Notes: generated by a model not told the origin, from the letters alone. DNA of 64,000 nucleotides from Marinoscillum furvescens DSM 4134 (GCF_003386095.1 NZ_QREG01000002.1:287255-351254); one strand, 5' to 3'; positions 25,942-34,886 are shown, counted from the stretch's first letter. Made by a program: numbers and translations.

Positions 25942-26718
25942 ATGGCCAGACATTGTCTACATTATCAAAAATCAGGATCAGGCTCCCGAACCATCTTATT
26001 CTTTCATGGGTTCGGTCAAAAACACACGCTTTTTGAAGAGTGGACGTGCCAGCTAAAGGATACCCATACTTGCTACAACTTTGACCTGTACTACCATGGC
26101 AGAAGTACACGTGCCAACAAACCACTATCGAAAAAAGAGTGGAAAGCCAGGCTCGAGGTATTCTTCGAGTCTGAGGGCATTGATCAGTTTGAAATCGTAG
26201 CCTTCAGTCTGGGCGGACGCTTTGCACTGGCCACTACTATGCTCTTTCCTGAGCGCGTTCAAAACCTCATTCTCATTGCTCCAGATGGCATCTGGAAAAC
26301 GATTTGGTTTCGGCTAGCTACCCATCCCCTTATCAACCCGCTCTTTCGCCACATCATGCTGCACCCCCGCAGATTTCATCAGCTGGTAGAAGTTGCAGAA
26401 GATTTTTCACTAGCCAGCCACTCGCTCATTCGGTTTGCTCAGCGTGAATTACAGGTCAAATCCAACCGGATGCGCGTGTTTCAGTCATGGACTTACTTCA
26501 GACCTTTGCAATATCATCCTGACGCATTAGTAAAGGAATTTTCTCAACACGAAATACCGGTGCATTTGGTACTGGGCAGCAAAGACTTCATCATACCTGA
26601 AGCAAAAGTGGTACCTTTGCTGGACAATCTTACCACGCTGCATACACACAAACTACCCGCCAAACATCATGAGCTCGTTTCTCGCGCCAAACAGCTCATC
26701 CCTTCTTTGCTCAATTGA
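25942..26718 (+). CDS. alpha/beta-hydrolase
   Basis: 258 residues, no signal peptide. The alpha/beta-hydrolase fold is clear: strand plus oxyanion region ILFFHGFGQKHTLFEEW, nucleophile elbow AFSLGGRFALA (serine near residue 90), a late acid in VLGSKDFIIP and catalytic histidine in KHHELVS. The size fits esterase, lactonase or thioesterase members, and the substrate is not predictable. The gene diverges from the TetR efflux operon and is followed by purL after its own promoter. Confidence 0.82.
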   Translation: MARHCLHYQKSGSGSRTILFFHGFGQKHTLFEEWTCQLKDTHTCYNFDLYYHGRSTRANKPLSKKEWKARLEVFFESEGIDQFEIVAFSLGGRFALATTMLFPERVQNLILIAPDGIWKTIWFRLATHPLINPLFRHIMLHPRRFHQLVEVAEDFSLASHSLIRFAQRELQVKSNRMRVFQSWTYFRPLQYHPDALVKEFSQHEIPVHLVLGSKDFIIPEAKVVPLLDNLTTLHTHKLPAKHHELVSRAKQLIPSLLN

Positions 26719-26740
26719 GATAATCTTTGATTTATTCTTC

Positions 26741-26748
26741 TATTTTTG
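26741..26748 (+). promoter_or_regulatory. -7 box TATTTTTG of purL
   Basis: Exact TAnnTTTG match 26 bases before the ATG at 26775; a TTG lies 23 bases upstream (26715-26717). It lies downstream of the alternative ATG at 26727 and so supports 26775 as the purL start. Confidence 0.45.
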
Positions 26749-26774
26749 CGGTGACAAATTCAAGGTCCTCACGC

Positions 26775-29700
26775 ATGATTTATATCTTTCAAAAATCTTC
26801 AGATTCATTTTTTGTTGTTGGTAGTCATCAGGCCATTAGTGCCGAAGATCAGAAAAAACTCACCTGGCTATTTTCTGGAGCTACACCCGTAGCTGAGGAG
26901 ACACTTTCAGGAGACTTTATTGGTCCGCGCAAAGAGATGATCACTCCATGGAGTACCAACGCGGTAGAAATCGCTCAAAACGCTGGTGTTTCTGGACTGT
27001 TTAGAATCGAAAACTTTCGCTCAGACAATGGGCAGCTTTTCGATCCCATGTTGCAGCAGCGCTATGATGAAATCAATCAGGATGTATTCACCTTAAATAT
27101 AGAGCCTGCCCCTATCCAATATATCAGTGACCTGGAGGCGTACAATAAAAGTGAAGGCCTCGCTTTGAGCGATGAAGAAATCACTTTTCTAAAAGAAGTA
27201 TCTGATGAAATAGGGCGTGACCTTACAGACTCAGAAGTGTTTGGGTTTTCCCAGATCAACTCTGAGCACTGTAGACACAAAATTTTCAATGGCACATTCA
27301 TCATAGACGGTGATGAGCAGCCGATGACTTTGTTTCAGTGGATCAAAAAAACAAGCAAAGACAATCCGAACCAGATCGTTTCAGCTTACAAAGACAATGT
27401 AGCCTTTATCAAAGGGCCTGTGGTGGAGCAGTTTGCTCCTAAAACTCAGGATAAGCCGGATTACTTTCAGGTAAGCGATTATGAGTCCGTCATCTCTCTC
27501 AAAGCCGAAACACATAACTTCCCCACCACAGTAGAGCCTTTCAATGGAGCAGCCACCGGGTCGGGAGGAGAAATCCGAGACCGTATGGCTGGTGGCACCG
27601 GCAGCTTTCCACTCGCTGGGTCAGCAGTGTATATGACCTCCTATTCGCGCCTCGAAAAGGGAAAGAAATGGGAAGAGAACTTAGCACCTCGCAAATGGCT
27701 CTACCAATCACCTAAAGACATTCTCATCAAAGCCTCAAACGGTGCCAGTGACTATGGCAACAAATTTGGCCAGCCACTTATTTGCGGAAGCTTACTCACC
27801 TTTGAGCATGAGGAAGAGGAAAAAACCATCGCTTTCGACAAAGTAATTATGCTTGCTGGAGGCATTGGCTTTGCCAAGCTCAAAGATGGCATCAAGCAAA
27901 AGGTAGAAAAAGACCAAACTGTAGTCATCCTGGGTGGTGACAATTACCGAATAGGCATGGGTGGAAGTGCCGTATCATCAGTAGACACTGGAGCGTTTGA
28001 TACCTCTCTGGAGCTCAACGCCGTGCAGCGTTCCAATCCAGAAATGCAAAAGCGAGTAGCTAACGCCGTACGTGCCATGGCAGAGCTAGTTCATAATCCC
28101 ATCGTATCCATCCACGACCATGGTGCCGGAGGCCACCTCAACTGCCTGTCGGAGCTCGTAGAAGAAACAGGAGGAAATTTCAAACTAGAAAACTTTCCGG
28201 TAGGCGATCCTACACTATCAGAAAAGGAACTGATGGTAAACGAATCTCAGGAGCGCATGGGGCTAGTCATCCGCCCGGAAGATGCTGAATACCTCAAAAA
28301 AGTATCTGAACGTGAACGCGCCCCTTACTACGAAGTAGGTACCACCTCTGATGACATGGAGCTCAAATTCCAACGCACAGGTTCAGAAAAAGCTCCTTTT
28401 GACCTGAAGCTTGGCCACTTATTTGGTGCTTCACCCAAAACCATACTCACTGATACCACACAAAAGCCTGCTTACACTGACAAACCATATGACGCAGACA
28501 AACTAGAGGAGTATCTGGAAGAAGTACTACAGCTGGAAGGTGTAGCCAGCAAAGATTGGCTCACCAACAAAGTAGACCGCTCCGTAACAGGAAAAGTAGC
28601 CGTACAACAAACAGTAGGAGAAATCCAGGTACCGCTCAACAACGTGGCAGTGATGGCACTGGACTACCTCAGCAACAAAGGCATGGCTACCTCCATAGGT
28701 CATGCACCGGTACCTGCCCTGATTCATCCGGGTGCAGGCTCACGTTTGTCTGTCACAGAAGCGCTCACCAACATGGTATGGGCACCACTTACCCATGGCC
28801 TGCCTGGTGTATCACTAAGTGCTAACTGGATGTGGCCTGCCAAAAATGACGGAGAAAATGCACGCCTGTATCAGGCAGTAAAAGAACTCAGCGAGTTTGC
28901 TTCAGCTCTGGGCATCAATATACCAACTGGAAAAGACTCCCTGTCCATGGCTCAGAAATACCCTGACGGCAAAAAAGTACTGGCACCAGGTACCGTGATC
29001 ATTAGCTCAGTGGGAGAGGTAAGTGACATCACACAGGTGGTCACACCTAACCTGAAGCCGGCGAAAAATAGCGACCTCATCTACGTGAGCTTTAGCAACA
29101 CAGACTTTGCTCTGGGTGGAAGTAGCTTTGCTCAGACGCGAAGTATGATTGGCACCACCGTACCAGATGCGGATCCACATGCAGTGAGAAGCACCTTTGA
29201 GGCTATCCAGTCACTCGTAGCAGACAATCTCCTTTTAGCCGGACACGACATCTCATCAGGCGGATTGATTACAGCCTTGCTGGAGATGAACTTTCCAAAT
29301 ACAAAAGGTGGGCTACAGGTAGACCTGAGCGTCTTTGAAGAAACGGATATCATCAAAATACTTTTCTCAGAAAACCCTGGAGTGCTCATCCAAACGGATG
29401 ATACAGACAAAGTATTGGAAAGACTACAATCACACGGGGCAACAGCCCATGTCATCGGTCAAACCAGTGAAAACCGCAGCCTGAAAATCACCAAAGCCGA
29501 ATGGCAGCTGGACCTTAGCATAGATGATCTGCGAGATGTTTGGTACAAAACCTCTCACCTGCTAGACCGTGAACAAACAGCTCCTGAGCAAGCAGACCTT
29601 CGCTTTGCCAACTTTAAAAATCAGCCTCTTAGCTATCAGTTGCCCAAAGACTATGAAGGCACATTTGCCAGCTATGGCATAGATCCGAAACGCAGAACGG

Positions 29701-30458
29701 AAACGGGCATCAAAGCGGCAATAATCAGAGAGAAAGGAGTAAACGGCGACCGTGAAATGGCCTATGCACTTTACCTGGCAGGCTTTGATGTGAAAGATGT
29801 ACACATGACTGACCTCATAGCCGGACGTGAAGATCTTTCAGATGTCAATATGATCGTCTATGTGGGAGGCTTCTCCAACTCAGACGTATTGGGCAGTGCC
29901 AAAGGATGGGCCGGCTCATTTATCTACAACGAAAAAGCAAAAGCAGCGTTGGACGCGTTTTATGCACGAGAAGACACCTTGAGCCTTGGCGTATGTAACG
30001 GCTGCCAACTCATGATGGAGCTTGGGCTGATCTATCCTGAAATGGGCGAGCAGCACCCACGCATGCACCACAACATCACCGGTAAATTTGAGTCTGCTTT
30101 TGTAGATGTTACCATACAGAAAAACGATACTGTGCTCTTTGGGTCGCTCAGCGATTCCCGTATGGGCATCTGGCTGGCACATGGCGAAGGACGCTTTGTG
30201 TTGCCAGGCAAGCCTGAGGACTACAACATCCCGGTCAATTATGCCTACGACTCCCTTCCCGGCAACCCTAACGGAAGTGATTTTGCTACCGCAGCTGTAG
30301 CTTCCAGAGATGGACGCCATGTAGCGATCATGCCACACCTGGAGCGGACCATCTTCCCGTGGAACTGGGCGCATCAAGATGGAGTGAAAGGCAAAGAAAT
30401 ATCGCCGTGGATCGAGCCATTTGTGAATGCGAAAAAATGGATCACTGAACGCAACTAG
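26775..30458 (+). CDS. purL: phosphoribosylformylglycinamidine synthase
   Basis: 1227 residues, the single-chain large form (FGAM synthase). It converts formylglycinamide ribonucleotide, glutamine and ATP to FGAM in step 4 of purine synthesis, in the cytoplasm. Landmarks: the linker/FGAR site SQINSEHCRHKIFNG, ATP-site KAETHNFPTTVEPFNGAATGSGGEIRD, a second synthetase half, and the C-terminal class I glutamine amidotransferase with nucleophile cysteine in GVCNGCQLMMELG and histidine/glutamate in AHGEGRF. The frame extends to an ATG at 26727, but MIYIFQKS is the natural start. The terminator at 30465-30497 ends it. Confidence 0.96.
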   Translation: MIYIFQKSSDSFFVVGSHQAISAEDQKKLTWLFSGATPVAEETLSGDFIGPRKEMITPWSTNAVEIAQNAGVSGLFRIENFRSDNGQLFDPMLQQRYDEINQDVFTLNIEPAPIQYISDLEAYNKSEGLALSDEEITFLKEVSDEIGRDLTDSEVFGFSQINSEHCRHKIFNGTFIIDGDEQPMTLFQWIKKTSKDNPNQIVSAYKDNVAFIKGPVVEQFAPKTQDKPDYFQVSDYESVISLKAETHNFPTTVEPFNGAATGSGGEIRDRMAGGTGSFPLAGSAVYMTSYSRLEKGKKWEENLAPRKWLYQSPKDILIKASNGASDYGNKFGQPLICGSLLTFEHEEEEKTIAFDKVIMLAGGIGFAKLKDGIKQKVEKDQTVVILGGDNYRIGMGGSAVSSVDTGAFDTSLELNAVQRSNPEMQKRVANAVRAMAELVHNPIVSIHDHGAGGHLNCLSELVEETGGNFKLENFPVGDPTLSEKELMVNESQERMGLVIRPEDAEYLKKVSERERAPYYEVGTTSDDMELKFQRTGSEKAPFDLKLGHLFGASPKTILTDTTQKPAYTDKPYDADKLEEYLEEVLQLEGVASKDWLTNKVDRSVTGKVAVQQTVGEIQVPLNNVAVMALDYLSNKGMATSIGHAPVPALIHPGAGSRLSVTEALTNMVWAPLTHGLPGVSLSANWMWPAKNDGENARLYQAVKELSEFASALGINIPTGKDSLSMAQKYPDGKKVLAPGTVIISSVGEVSDITQVVTPNLKPAKNSDLIYVSFSNTDFALGGSSFAQTRSMIGTTVPDADPHAVRSTFEAIQSLVADNLLLAGHDISSGGLITALLEMNFPNTKGGLQVDLSVFEETDIIKILFSENPGVLIQTDDTDKVLERLQSHGATAHVIGQTSENRSLKITKAEWQLDLSIDDLRDVWYKTSHLLDREQTAPEQADLRFANFKNQPLSYQLPKDYEGTFASYGIDPKRRTETGIKAAIIREKGVNGDREMAYALYLAGFDVKDVHMTDLIAGREDLSDVNMIVYVGGFSNSDVLGSAKGWAGSFIYNEKAKAALDAFYAREDTLSLGVCNGCQLMMELGLIYPEMGEQHPRMHHNITGKFESAFVDVTIQKNDTVLFGSLSDSRMGIWLAHGEGRFVLPGKPEDYNIPVNYAYDSLPGNPNGSDFATAAVASRDGRHVAIMPHLERTIFPWNWAHQDGVKGKEISPWIEPFVNAKKWITERN

Positions 30459-30464
30459 ACATAC

Positions 30465-30497
30465 AAACAAAAGGCGCCGTTGAGGCGCCTTTTGTTT
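30465..30497. terminator. bidirectional terminator between purL and msrB
   Basis: AAACAAAAGGCGCC (30465-30478) and GGCGCCTTTTGTTT (30484-30497) form a perfect 14-bp stem around GTTGA, with A- and T-rich flanks usable from both sides. The right end touches the msrB stop codon. Confidence 0.85.
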
Positions 30498-30943
30498 TAA
30501 TCTTTCATCTTTTGTAACGAAACAGCATTCACGCAATAGCGCAGCCCGCTAGGATCCGGCCCATCAGGAAAAACATGTCCAAGATGAGCCTCACACACAT
30601 TGCAGGTGACCTCTATTCGGCTCATGCCAAAGGTGTTATCTTCATGATAGGCCACGTGCTCCACCTCCATTGGCTGTGTGAAAGACGGCCAGCCTGTGCC
30701 ACTTTGAAATTTCTCACTGGAATCAAACAGTGGAGTCCCACAGCATTTGCACGCATATTTTCCGGGATCAAACGCATTGCACATATCCGAACTATGAGCG
30801 CGTTCTGTACCACGCTTACGGGTCACATAGTATTCCTCCTCTGTGAGCTGAGCCTTCCATTCCGCTTCGCTCTTCTCTACTTTATTTGGTGGCGTGGGAT
30901 TGCCCGAGCGAGCATACGCCATCACATCTCTCCATCTTAGCAT
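30497..30943 (-). CDS. msrB: peptide-methionine (R)-S-oxide reductase
   Basis: 148 residues from ATG 30943. Reduces methionine-R-sulfoxide in proteins with thioredoxin as donor. Features: two zinc-binding CxxC pairs (CKCC and CNVC), GTGWPSF substrate pocket, EVTCNVCEAHLGHVF and the catalytic cysteine in GLRYCVNAVSL. There is no signal peptide, so cytoplasmic. An upstream ATG at 31000 would add a non-conserved extension and abut the helicase stop, so I reject it. It follows the helicase gene on the same strand. Confidence 0.95.
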   Translation of the reverse strand: MLRWRDVMAYARSGNPTPPNKVEKSEAEWKAQLTEEEYYVTRKRGTERAHSSDMCNAFDPGKYACKCCGTPLFDSSEKFQSGTGWPSFTQPMEVEHVAYHEDNTFGMSRIEVTCNVCEAHLGHVFPDGPDPSGLRYCVNAVSLQKMKD

Positions 30944-31000
30944 ATTTCTGGGGTATAAATGATTAAAAGTGCCTTTCAGACAAACTAAACTGAAAAACAC

Positions 31001-32830
31001 CTAACCGGCATCAAAATGTTTCTCCTGTAGTCCCAATTTTTTAATTCGCGAATAGATGGCTCCACGGGTGCGCCCAAATTCAGCAGCAATTTCCTTTACA
31101 GGCGTACGGCTCACAAAGAGCGTTTCAAGGAGTTCATCTTGTTCGTCTGTCCACTTGCTGTATGCACTACCATGAGTTTGACGGATTTTCTCATATGGCT
31201 TCGCTTCATATGGTTTTATGTTGGCTGACTCCTCTCTTTTGACAGGTGTTTGGTCTGCCCCAACAGAAGGTGGCCACACCAGTAGCTCCTCAGGCCACTC
31301 TGACTCATGGCGTTCTTCTTTTTCTATTACCTCTATCGAAGATTTTTCTGGGTTTTTAAATGCCATAGGCACCATTTCCTCCGGAATGATCAGCTTGTTT
31401 TGAGTGCGTGTGGCCGCTACGTAGAGCACGTTGATATCTTCTATCACCCGTGCCGGATCCAGCTCCACATCGCCACGCCGCAGCAACTCTTTCAGCTTTT
31501 CTTCACCTAAAAAATCCCCCAGTAGCGTCACCTCATCATACTCCATTCCCTTGGCTTTATGCACTGTGGAGTAGATACGATCTGCTTTCATCTTATCTTC
31601 AGCAGTCACGTGAGCTGCTTTCAGTTCTTTGATCAGGGATGGCAGGTCTCTTCCGTATTTTTTGACTATTTCCAGTATCCCTTTGAGTGTAGGCTGCGCC
31701 CCATTATCCACAAACTCTTCCAGTTGTGAAAAATCCTGAAAAGCTTTCATTTGAGGATCGCGAATGCCTTTCCTGTTTCCCAAATACAGGTTTAGCACAT
31801 CGAAAACCGAACCTCCCTCATCTGCATAAGTATAGCTATTGAAGTGTCCTTCAAAATAGACCGATTCGATGGTTTCATGCTCTATGAGCTGCTCTATGGC
31901 ATCCACGATAATGGCCAGGTTGCTCCTACCGAGCGTGGCTCGCGAGCCATCCGCCTTTCCTCCTCCTGCTCCCGTAATGTCTGGCACATTGGCCGAAGCG
32001 TCCATATGGTGTTTGGTCGTCAATATAGCTTTGGCCAGGTCACCTATAGATCGATCAAACCGATAGCTCGTAGAAAGAACCTTTCGCTCAAAATCAGACT
32101 TTTGTAGCGCATTGACTGCATGCCTCCAGGAGTATATCTGCTGATGTTCATCACCAACAATGACACGAGTAGCCTCCTGATTGAGGAACACATCTAGCAT
32201 AACAGGCGAGGCATCCTGCCCTTCATCAAAGAGGATGTAATCATATTGTGAAAGCTTCGGGCCACGCAGCTGAAAAAGCTTCAGATAAAAATCATGAGGC
32301 ATCGGAATTTCACCTTTATTGATCATCCCCAGAAACTTCCGCGTATCTTCAATCAGTCGGTCATAGCGTGCCGTCACAAACTCCTGATCCTCCTTTTCGG
32401 TAAGGGCAGCCAGGTAATCCACTTCTGCCACGGTAGCCACATGACTATTGCAAAACATACTCATGAGTTGGATCACATGATGTCCGTAGCGCATGTCGGC
32501 CACAGCGTCTTTCATCCGAAACTTCAAAAGCTGCTTTGCGTCATGGGCCTGATAGCTGCCACTTTGAAAGTCCACTCCCTGAAACCCCATGTATTTTAAT
32601 GCCAATGAATGAGCCGTCTCTACCCTTACATGATGAAGCCCAGCCTTCTTAAAACGAACCTGCGCTTCTTCCTTCACGGATTTATTGAAAGCCAGATACA
32701 GAATTTTGGAAGACCTACGGGCCTTGGCATACCCAATGAGCGTAGAAGTTTTGCCAGCCCCGGCTACAGCATTGACCACCAAATCTCCGGTGGCGTGTAT
32801 GACATCAAGTTGTTGTGGAGAAAATTTCAA
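31001..32830 (-). CDS. UvrD/Rep-like superfamily 1 helicase with C-terminal DNA-binding tail
   Basis: 609 residues. SF1A helicase motifs: Q-motif FSPQQLDVI, Walker A AVAGAGKTSTL (21-31), Walker B with the DExQ variant FDEGQD, motif III VGDEHQQIYSWRH, motif V VHKAKGMEYDEV and motif VI YVAATRTQNKL. The core is more like the F-box-helicase (FBH1) type than classical UvrD. Residues about 545-609 add a Myb/GcrA-like unit (KWTDEQDELLETLF...KEIAAEFGRTRGAIYSRIKKLG), an extra helix-turn-helix. It probably unwinds or clears DNA or recombination intermediates. It is followed by msrB on the same strand. Confidence 0.86.
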   Translation of the reverse strand: MKFSPQQLDVIHATGDLVVNAVAGAGKTSTLIGYAKARRSSKILYLAFNKSVKEEAQVRFKKAGLHHVRVETAHSLALKYMGFQGVDFQSGSYQAHDAKQLLKFRMKDAVADMRYGHHVIQLMSMFCNSHVATVAEVDYLAALTEKEDQEFVTARYDRLIEDTRKFLGMINKGEIPMPHDFYLKLFQLRGPKLSQYDYILFDEGQDASPVMLDVFLNQEATRVIVGDEHQQIYSWRHAVNALQKSDFERKVLSTSYRFDRSIGDLAKAILTTKHHMDASANVPDITGAGGGKADGSRATLGRSNLAIIVDAIEQLIEHETIESVYFEGHFNSYTYADEGGSVFDVLNLYLGNRKGIRDPQMKAFQDFSQLEEFVDNGAQPTLKGILEIVKKYGRDLPSLIKELKAAHVTAEDKMKADRIYSTVHKAKGMEYDEVTLLGDFLGEEKLKELLRRGDVELDPARVIEDINVLYVAATRTQNKLIIPEEMVPMAFKNPEKSSIEVIEKEERHESEWPEELLVWPPSVGADQTPVKREESANIKPYEAKPYEKIRQTHGSAYSKWTDEQDELLETLFVSRTPVKEIAAEFGRTRGAIYSRIKKLGLQEKHFDAG

Positions 32831-32938
32831 AAGAAAATTACGTTAGATTCAAATAAACACAACTCACTCATTTTCTGCAACAAGGAAGTAAGCTCAAAAT
32901 GATTGATATATTTTTTCATGTATTTTTTACTTCACTAC

Positions 32939-32970
32939 TTGCCTATTTGATCTAAAAATTTCTACTTTTG
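32939..32970 (+). promoter_or_regulatory. promoter of the tRNA-Gln transcript
   Basis: TTG (32939-32941), then 21 bases, then TACTTTTG (32963-32970), an exact TAnnTTTG -7 box. It is well placed to transcribe the pseudo-tRNA and the intact tRNA-Gln as one precursor of about 300 bases ending at the terminator. Confidence 0.6.
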
Positions 32971-33045
32971 CAATCCAATTCAGGAACAACAACACGGTTT
33001 CTGGGTTTGTCCGCCGAGAAGGACGCTAAACATTCTCTGGTTTCT

Positions 33046-33106
33046 TGGCCTATGGTGTAAAGGCAACACGCCTGCCTGCCGGCAGGCAGGTCTGATTAAA
33101 ATCAGA
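33046..33106 (+). pseudogene. partial tRNA-Gln copy split by a palindrome
   Basis: TGGCCTATGGTGTAA followed by GGCAACACG (33046-33070) repeats the acceptor 5' strand and D-arm of the intact tRNA-Gln at 33159, differing only by A in place of CT in the D-loop. Then a 20-bp palindrome intervenes, and the anticodon-stem sequence TCTGAT...ATCAGA resumes at 33091-33106, but with an altered loop (TAAA) lacking the UUG anticodon. The T-arm and acceptor 3' strand are missing, so it cannot make a tRNA. Confidence 0.65.
33071..33090. repeat. perfect 20-bp GC-rich palindrome inside the tRNA-Gln copy
   Basis: CCTGCCTGCCGGCAGGCAGG is its own reverse complement over all 20 bases. It interrupts the tRNA-like sequence exactly between the D-arm and the anticodon stem. 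Its GC content contrasts strongly with the surroundings. No second copy was noticed in this window. Confidence 0.75.
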
Positions 33107-33158
33107 CTTATTCCGGCAGAAGTGAATGGTTTGGCACTTTAATCTCAAGCTATCTTAT

Positions 33159-33231
33159 TGGCCTATGGTGTAACTGGCAACACGTCTGATTTTGGTTCAG
33201 AAGAGTCTAGGTTCGAGCCCTAGTAGGCCAA
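33159..33231 (+). tRNA. tRNA-Gln (anticodon UUG)
   Basis: Cloverleaf by eye: acceptor TGGCCTA / TAGGCCA with U1-A72 as usual for tRNA-Gln, D-arm with GTAACTGGCAACAC, anticodon stem TCTGA / TCAGA with loop TTTTGGT (anticodon TTG), T-stem CTAGG / CCTAG with loop TTCGAGC, discriminator A at 33231. CCA is not encoded. Followed by an intrinsic terminator. Confidence 0.93.
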
Positions 33232-33233
33232 CT

Positions 33234-33277
33234 AATCCCGATCCGACGATCTTACATTGAGGATCGGGATTTTTTAT
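33234..33277 (+). terminator. terminator of tRNA-Gln
   Basis: AATCCCGATCC (33234-33244) pairs with GGATCGGGATT (33261-33271) over 11 bp, followed by TTTTATTT. It lies 18 bases before the prs start. Confidence 0.85.
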
Positions 33278-33294
33278 TTAAAAGCAAGATATCC

Positions 33295-34221
33295 ATGTCC
33301 TCAGTCAAAATTTTTGCGGGTAAAGGCACCAATGATTTAGCATCTCGAATCGCAGAAATTTACGGCAAACCCCTCGGAAAAAGTACCTCTCAGAAGTTTA
33401 GCGATGGAGAGCTCAACTTCAACTACAACGAATCTATCAGAGGCACCGATCTTTTCATCATACAGTCTACCACTCCCCCATCAGACAACATCATGGAGCT
33501 ACTCCTGATGATCGATGCGGCGAGACGCGCAAGCGCGAAGTATGTCACTGTAGTAGTCCCATACTTTGGCTATGCACGACAAGACCGAAAAGATCGCCCG
33601 AGAGTTTCCATAGCTGCGAAACTTATGGCCAACCTGCTCACAGCAGCAGGAGCTAACCGGCTAATGACAATGGATCTGCATGCTGGTCAGATTCAGGGGT
33701 TCTTTGATATTCCGGTAGATCATCTGGATGGCACCGCCATCTTTGTTCCGTACATCAAGCAGCTCAACCTGGATAACCTGGTATTTGCTTCTCCTGATGT
33801 AGGGGGTACGGCAAGAGCAAGAAGTTACGCCAAGCACTTCGAGGCAGACATGGTGGTGTGCGACAAGCACCGAAAAAGAGCCAATGAAATAGCGTCTATG
33901 CAGGTAATTGGTGATGTAGATGGCAAAGATGTCATCCTCGTAGACGACCTGGCAGATACGGCCGGCACCATTTGCAAAGCAGCCAACCTGCTGAAAGAAA
34001 AAGGTGCAAACACCGTAAGAGCCATATGTACACACCCGATCCTTTCGGGCAAAGCATATGAAAACATAGAAGCTTCCGAACTGGAAGAGCTCATCACCAC
34101 TGACACCATCGCCCTCAAACAAAAGAGCGACAAAATTAAGGTGTTGACTGTAGCAGACCTTTTTGCGAAAGCTATCCGAAAAGTGCACGACCATGAGTCT
34201 ATAAGCGCACTATTCATCTAA
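33295..34221 (+). CDS. prs: ribose-phosphate pyrophosphokinase (PRPP synthetase)
   Basis: 308 residues. Makes PRPP from ribose-5-phosphate and ATP for purine, pyrimidine, His and Trp synthesis. Landmarks: FSDGELNFNYNESIRGTD near the N-terminus, PYFGYARQDRKDRPRVSIAAKL, DLHAGQIQGFFDIPVDHL, and the PRPP-binding loop VDDLADTAGTICKAA. Length is standard. The rplY gene follows after 35 bases, the common Bacteroidota order prs-rplY-pth. Confidence 0.96.
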   Translation: MSSVKIFAGKGTNDLASRIAEIYGKPLGKSTSQKFSDGELNFNYNESIRGTDLFIIQSTTPPSDNIMELLLMIDAARRASAKYVTVVVPYFGYARQDRKDRPRVSIAAKLMANLLTAAGANRLMTMDLHAGQIQGFFDIPVDHLDGTAIFVPYIKQLNLDNLVFASPDVGGTARARSYAKHFEADMVVCDKHRKRANEIASMQVIGDVDGKDVILVDDLADTAGTICKAANLLKEKGANTVRAICTHPILSGKAYENIEASELEELITTDTIALKQKSDKIKVLTVADLFAKAIRKVHDHESISALFI

Positions 34222-34256
34222 ATTTGTATTTTCTAAACAATTAATAAATAACAATT

Positions 34257-34865
34257 ATGAAAACTGTTGAGATTGTAGGGTATAAAAGAGCGAATCTCGG
34301 CAAGTCCGAAGCAAAAAAACTAAGAGCAGAAGGTATGGTACCTGGCGTACTGTACGGTGGAGAAGAGCAAGTGCACTTCTACGCTCCTATGATTTTGTTT
34401 AGAGAACTTGTTTATACCGACGAAGCACACTTTGTAAACCTAAATATCGAAGGAGACACTTACGAAGCGATCCTTCAGGACATCCAGTTTCACCCTGTGA
34501 GTGAAATCATCATGCACGTGGACTTCCTGCAGCTATTTAGAGGCACTAAGATCAAAATGGACATCCCTGTGCGTCCTGTTGGTACACCTCCTGGCATCCA
34601 GCAAGGTGGTAAGCTTATCCGTAAGCTGCGACTAATGACTGTGAGAGCATTGCCTAAGGATATGCCTGAGTACATCGAAGTAGATGTATCGAAGCTTGGC
34701 CTTGGTAAGTCAGTAAAAGTGGGTGAAGTACCTACCGAAAACTTTGAAATCCTGAACAGCCCGCTCGTGACCATCATGGGTATAGAAGTACCTAGAGCAC
34801 TTCGTGGCAAGCAGGTGGAAGATGAGGAAGGTGAAGAAGAAGGCGAAGAAGCAGCAGCTGAATAA
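34257..34865 (+). CDS. rplY: ribosomal protein bL25 / general stress protein Ctc
   Basis: 202 residues. The N-terminal L25 domain (about 1-95) binds 5S rRNA. The C-terminal TL5/Ctc domain (about 96-185) contains RPVGTPPGIQQGGKLIRKLRLMTVRALPKDMPEYIEVDVSKLG. A strongly acidic tail (about 187-202) ends the protein. This long two-domain form is usual for Bacteroidota. It lies between prs and pth and is closed by a strong terminator. Confidence 0.95.
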   Translation: MKTVEIVGYKRANLGKSEAKKLRAEGMVPGVLYGGEEQVHFYAPMILFRELVYTDEAHFVNLNIEGDTYEAILQDIQFHPVSEIIMHVDFLQLFRGTKIKMDIPVRPVGTPPGIQQGGKLIRKLRLMTVRALPKDMPEYIEVDVSKLGLGKSVKVGEVPTENFEILNSPLVTIMGIEVPRALRGKQVEDEEGEEEGEEAAAE

Positions 34866-34886
34866 ACCTTTTCATCAAACGTCACT

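Larger units (their letters stand above)
32831..33294. other. 464-bp non-coding stretch holding the tRNA-Gln locus
   Basis: It contains, left to right, the start region of the leftward helicase gene, a rightward promoter (32939-32970), a leader with a small GTCC...GGAC hairpin (33008-33023), a broken tRNA-Gln copy (33046-33106), the intact tRNA-Gln and its terminator. No other gene is seen. Confidence 0.7.

Noticed and set aside
26727-26774. Extended purL start at 26727
   Set aside because: The extension is non-conserved in character and contains the likely -7 box at 26741-26748.
30944-31000. Extended msrB start at 31000
   Set aside because: The 19 extra residues do not resemble a signal peptide or the MsrB domain; MLRWRDV is a typical start.
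33071-33090. Palindrome taken as an intrinsic terminator
   Set aside because: No loop and no T-run follow it; the next bases resume the tRNA-like sequence.
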